Positions 63,736 through 64,000 of a DNA stretch of 64,000 nucleotides are shown here, piece by piece. The position numbers were made by a program, and so were the translations under genes. Each line of letters begins with the position of its first letter. The first letter of the stretch is position 1. Origin of the DNA: Temnothorax longispinosus (taxonomy: Eukaryota > Arthropoda > Insecta > Hymenoptera > Formicidae); NCBI RefSeq assembly GCF_030848805.1, contig NC_092365.1:7688001-7752000 (forward strand), written 5' to 3'. The notes under the pieces were generated by a model that was not told where the DNA came from, did no database searches, and saw nothing but the letters and a program-made list of their open reading frames with translations.

Positions 63736-64000
63736 TGCGTGTCTTATTACACATGTCCTCCGGGACGAAGCCCGGGTAACCAGCTGTTTATCAGAAAACG
63801 AGATAAAGCGAATTCGAGCGAGTTTGAATGAGTATCTGTAGTAATTGTAAGATAAAAGAATCATTGAATGACATACATACGTATGATATATAATAATATA
63901 ATTATAAATAATCGTATGATATGTAATAGTTATAAATAAATATACCTGCAACAATAAAATAATTGTCGTTTTGTTTGCGTTATTCTTTGACAGATGTACC
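63736..64000. other. Spacer with a possible retroelement tail word
   Basis: TCCGGGACGAAGCCCGGGTAACCAGC at 63758-63783 (short hairpin CCGGG..CCCGG) resembles 3' tails seen on some RTE-type elements, but there is nothing else to support this. The remainder is AT-rich. Confidence 0.3.

Noticed and set aside
63544..63954. 136-residue minus-strand ORF with Ser/Leu repeats
   Set aside because: Translation of the (GA)n microsatellite.
1..64000. CRISPR-like or phage defence system
   Set aside because: Spliced genes, LINE, P, BEL and Copia elements show eukaryotic DNA. The tandem repeats lack unique equal-length spacers.

Overview
The window looks like a transposon graveyard from an insect nuclear genome. 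It is AT-rich, has introns of insect size, and contains P, pogo, Transib-like and Harbinger-like DNA elements together with I-clade, Penelope-like, Copia and BEL retroelements. That mix fits an ant or another hymenopteran, but I cannot name the species. I see no rRNA, tRNA, CRISPR array or conserved host housekeeping gene. Almost every protein-coding signal belongs to a mobile element.

Layout. 1-4.83 kb: an I-clade LINE with two overlapping ORFs. 4.83-5.33 kb: a truncated Copia-type LTR and leader. 5.3-12.2 kb: AT-rich tandem and inverted repeats, a 1.48-kb near-perfect palindrome, and three possible two- or three-exon microgenes. 12.8-13.6 kb: a four-exon gene on the minus strand, read by splicing, encoding a coiled-coil, Ala/Pro-rich, RGG-tailed protein with one exon duplicated. 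13.96-14.5 kb: duplicated WD40 exons with stops. 14.9-15.4 kb: a foldback element. 15.9-25.4 kb: a Helitron/Helentron (Rep, PIF1 helicase, EEP endonuclease, Ulp1-like protease) disrupted by three homopolymer frameshifts and a 1.1-kb LTR-like insertion.

26.2-32.8 kb: a dead pogo/Tigger-like transposase gene interrupted by a Penelope-like element, which is itself interrupted by an LTR-like insertion. A second LTR-like insertion lies near the 3' end. 33.2-34.7 kb: a non-autonomous element whose ends look like 23-bp-spacer recombination signal sequences (Transib-type), with a PIF/Harbinger MITE nested inside. 34.8-36.5 kb: a second Penelope-like copy. 36.6-43.6 kb: nested foldback elements, one split by a young Copia element with 198-bp LTRs and a 5-bp target duplication.

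44.4-45.6 kb: a GC-rich 1.2-kb LTR-like insertion. 46.3-51.8 kb: a P-type element with an exact 8-bp duplication and ~440-bp terminal inverted repeats. It encodes a full-length THAP transposase on one strand and a short THAP/coiled-coil protein from the other end, an arrangement reminiscent of a repressor. 52.1-58.4 kb: a BEL/Pao element (638-bp LTRs, minus strand) with frameshifted pol. 58.4-60.6 kb: unassigned GC-rich sequence. 61-64 kb: a 15-bp minisatellite, a broken THAP gene, another GC-rich LTR-like copy, a ~130-bp-class tandem repeat and a long GA microsatellite.

No operons or cooperating cellular pathway are visible. The functional relationships are those within each element, plus the nesting order, which gives relative ages. 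I read splice sites, target duplications and repeat arms by eye. Identities are estimates unless stated as counted.
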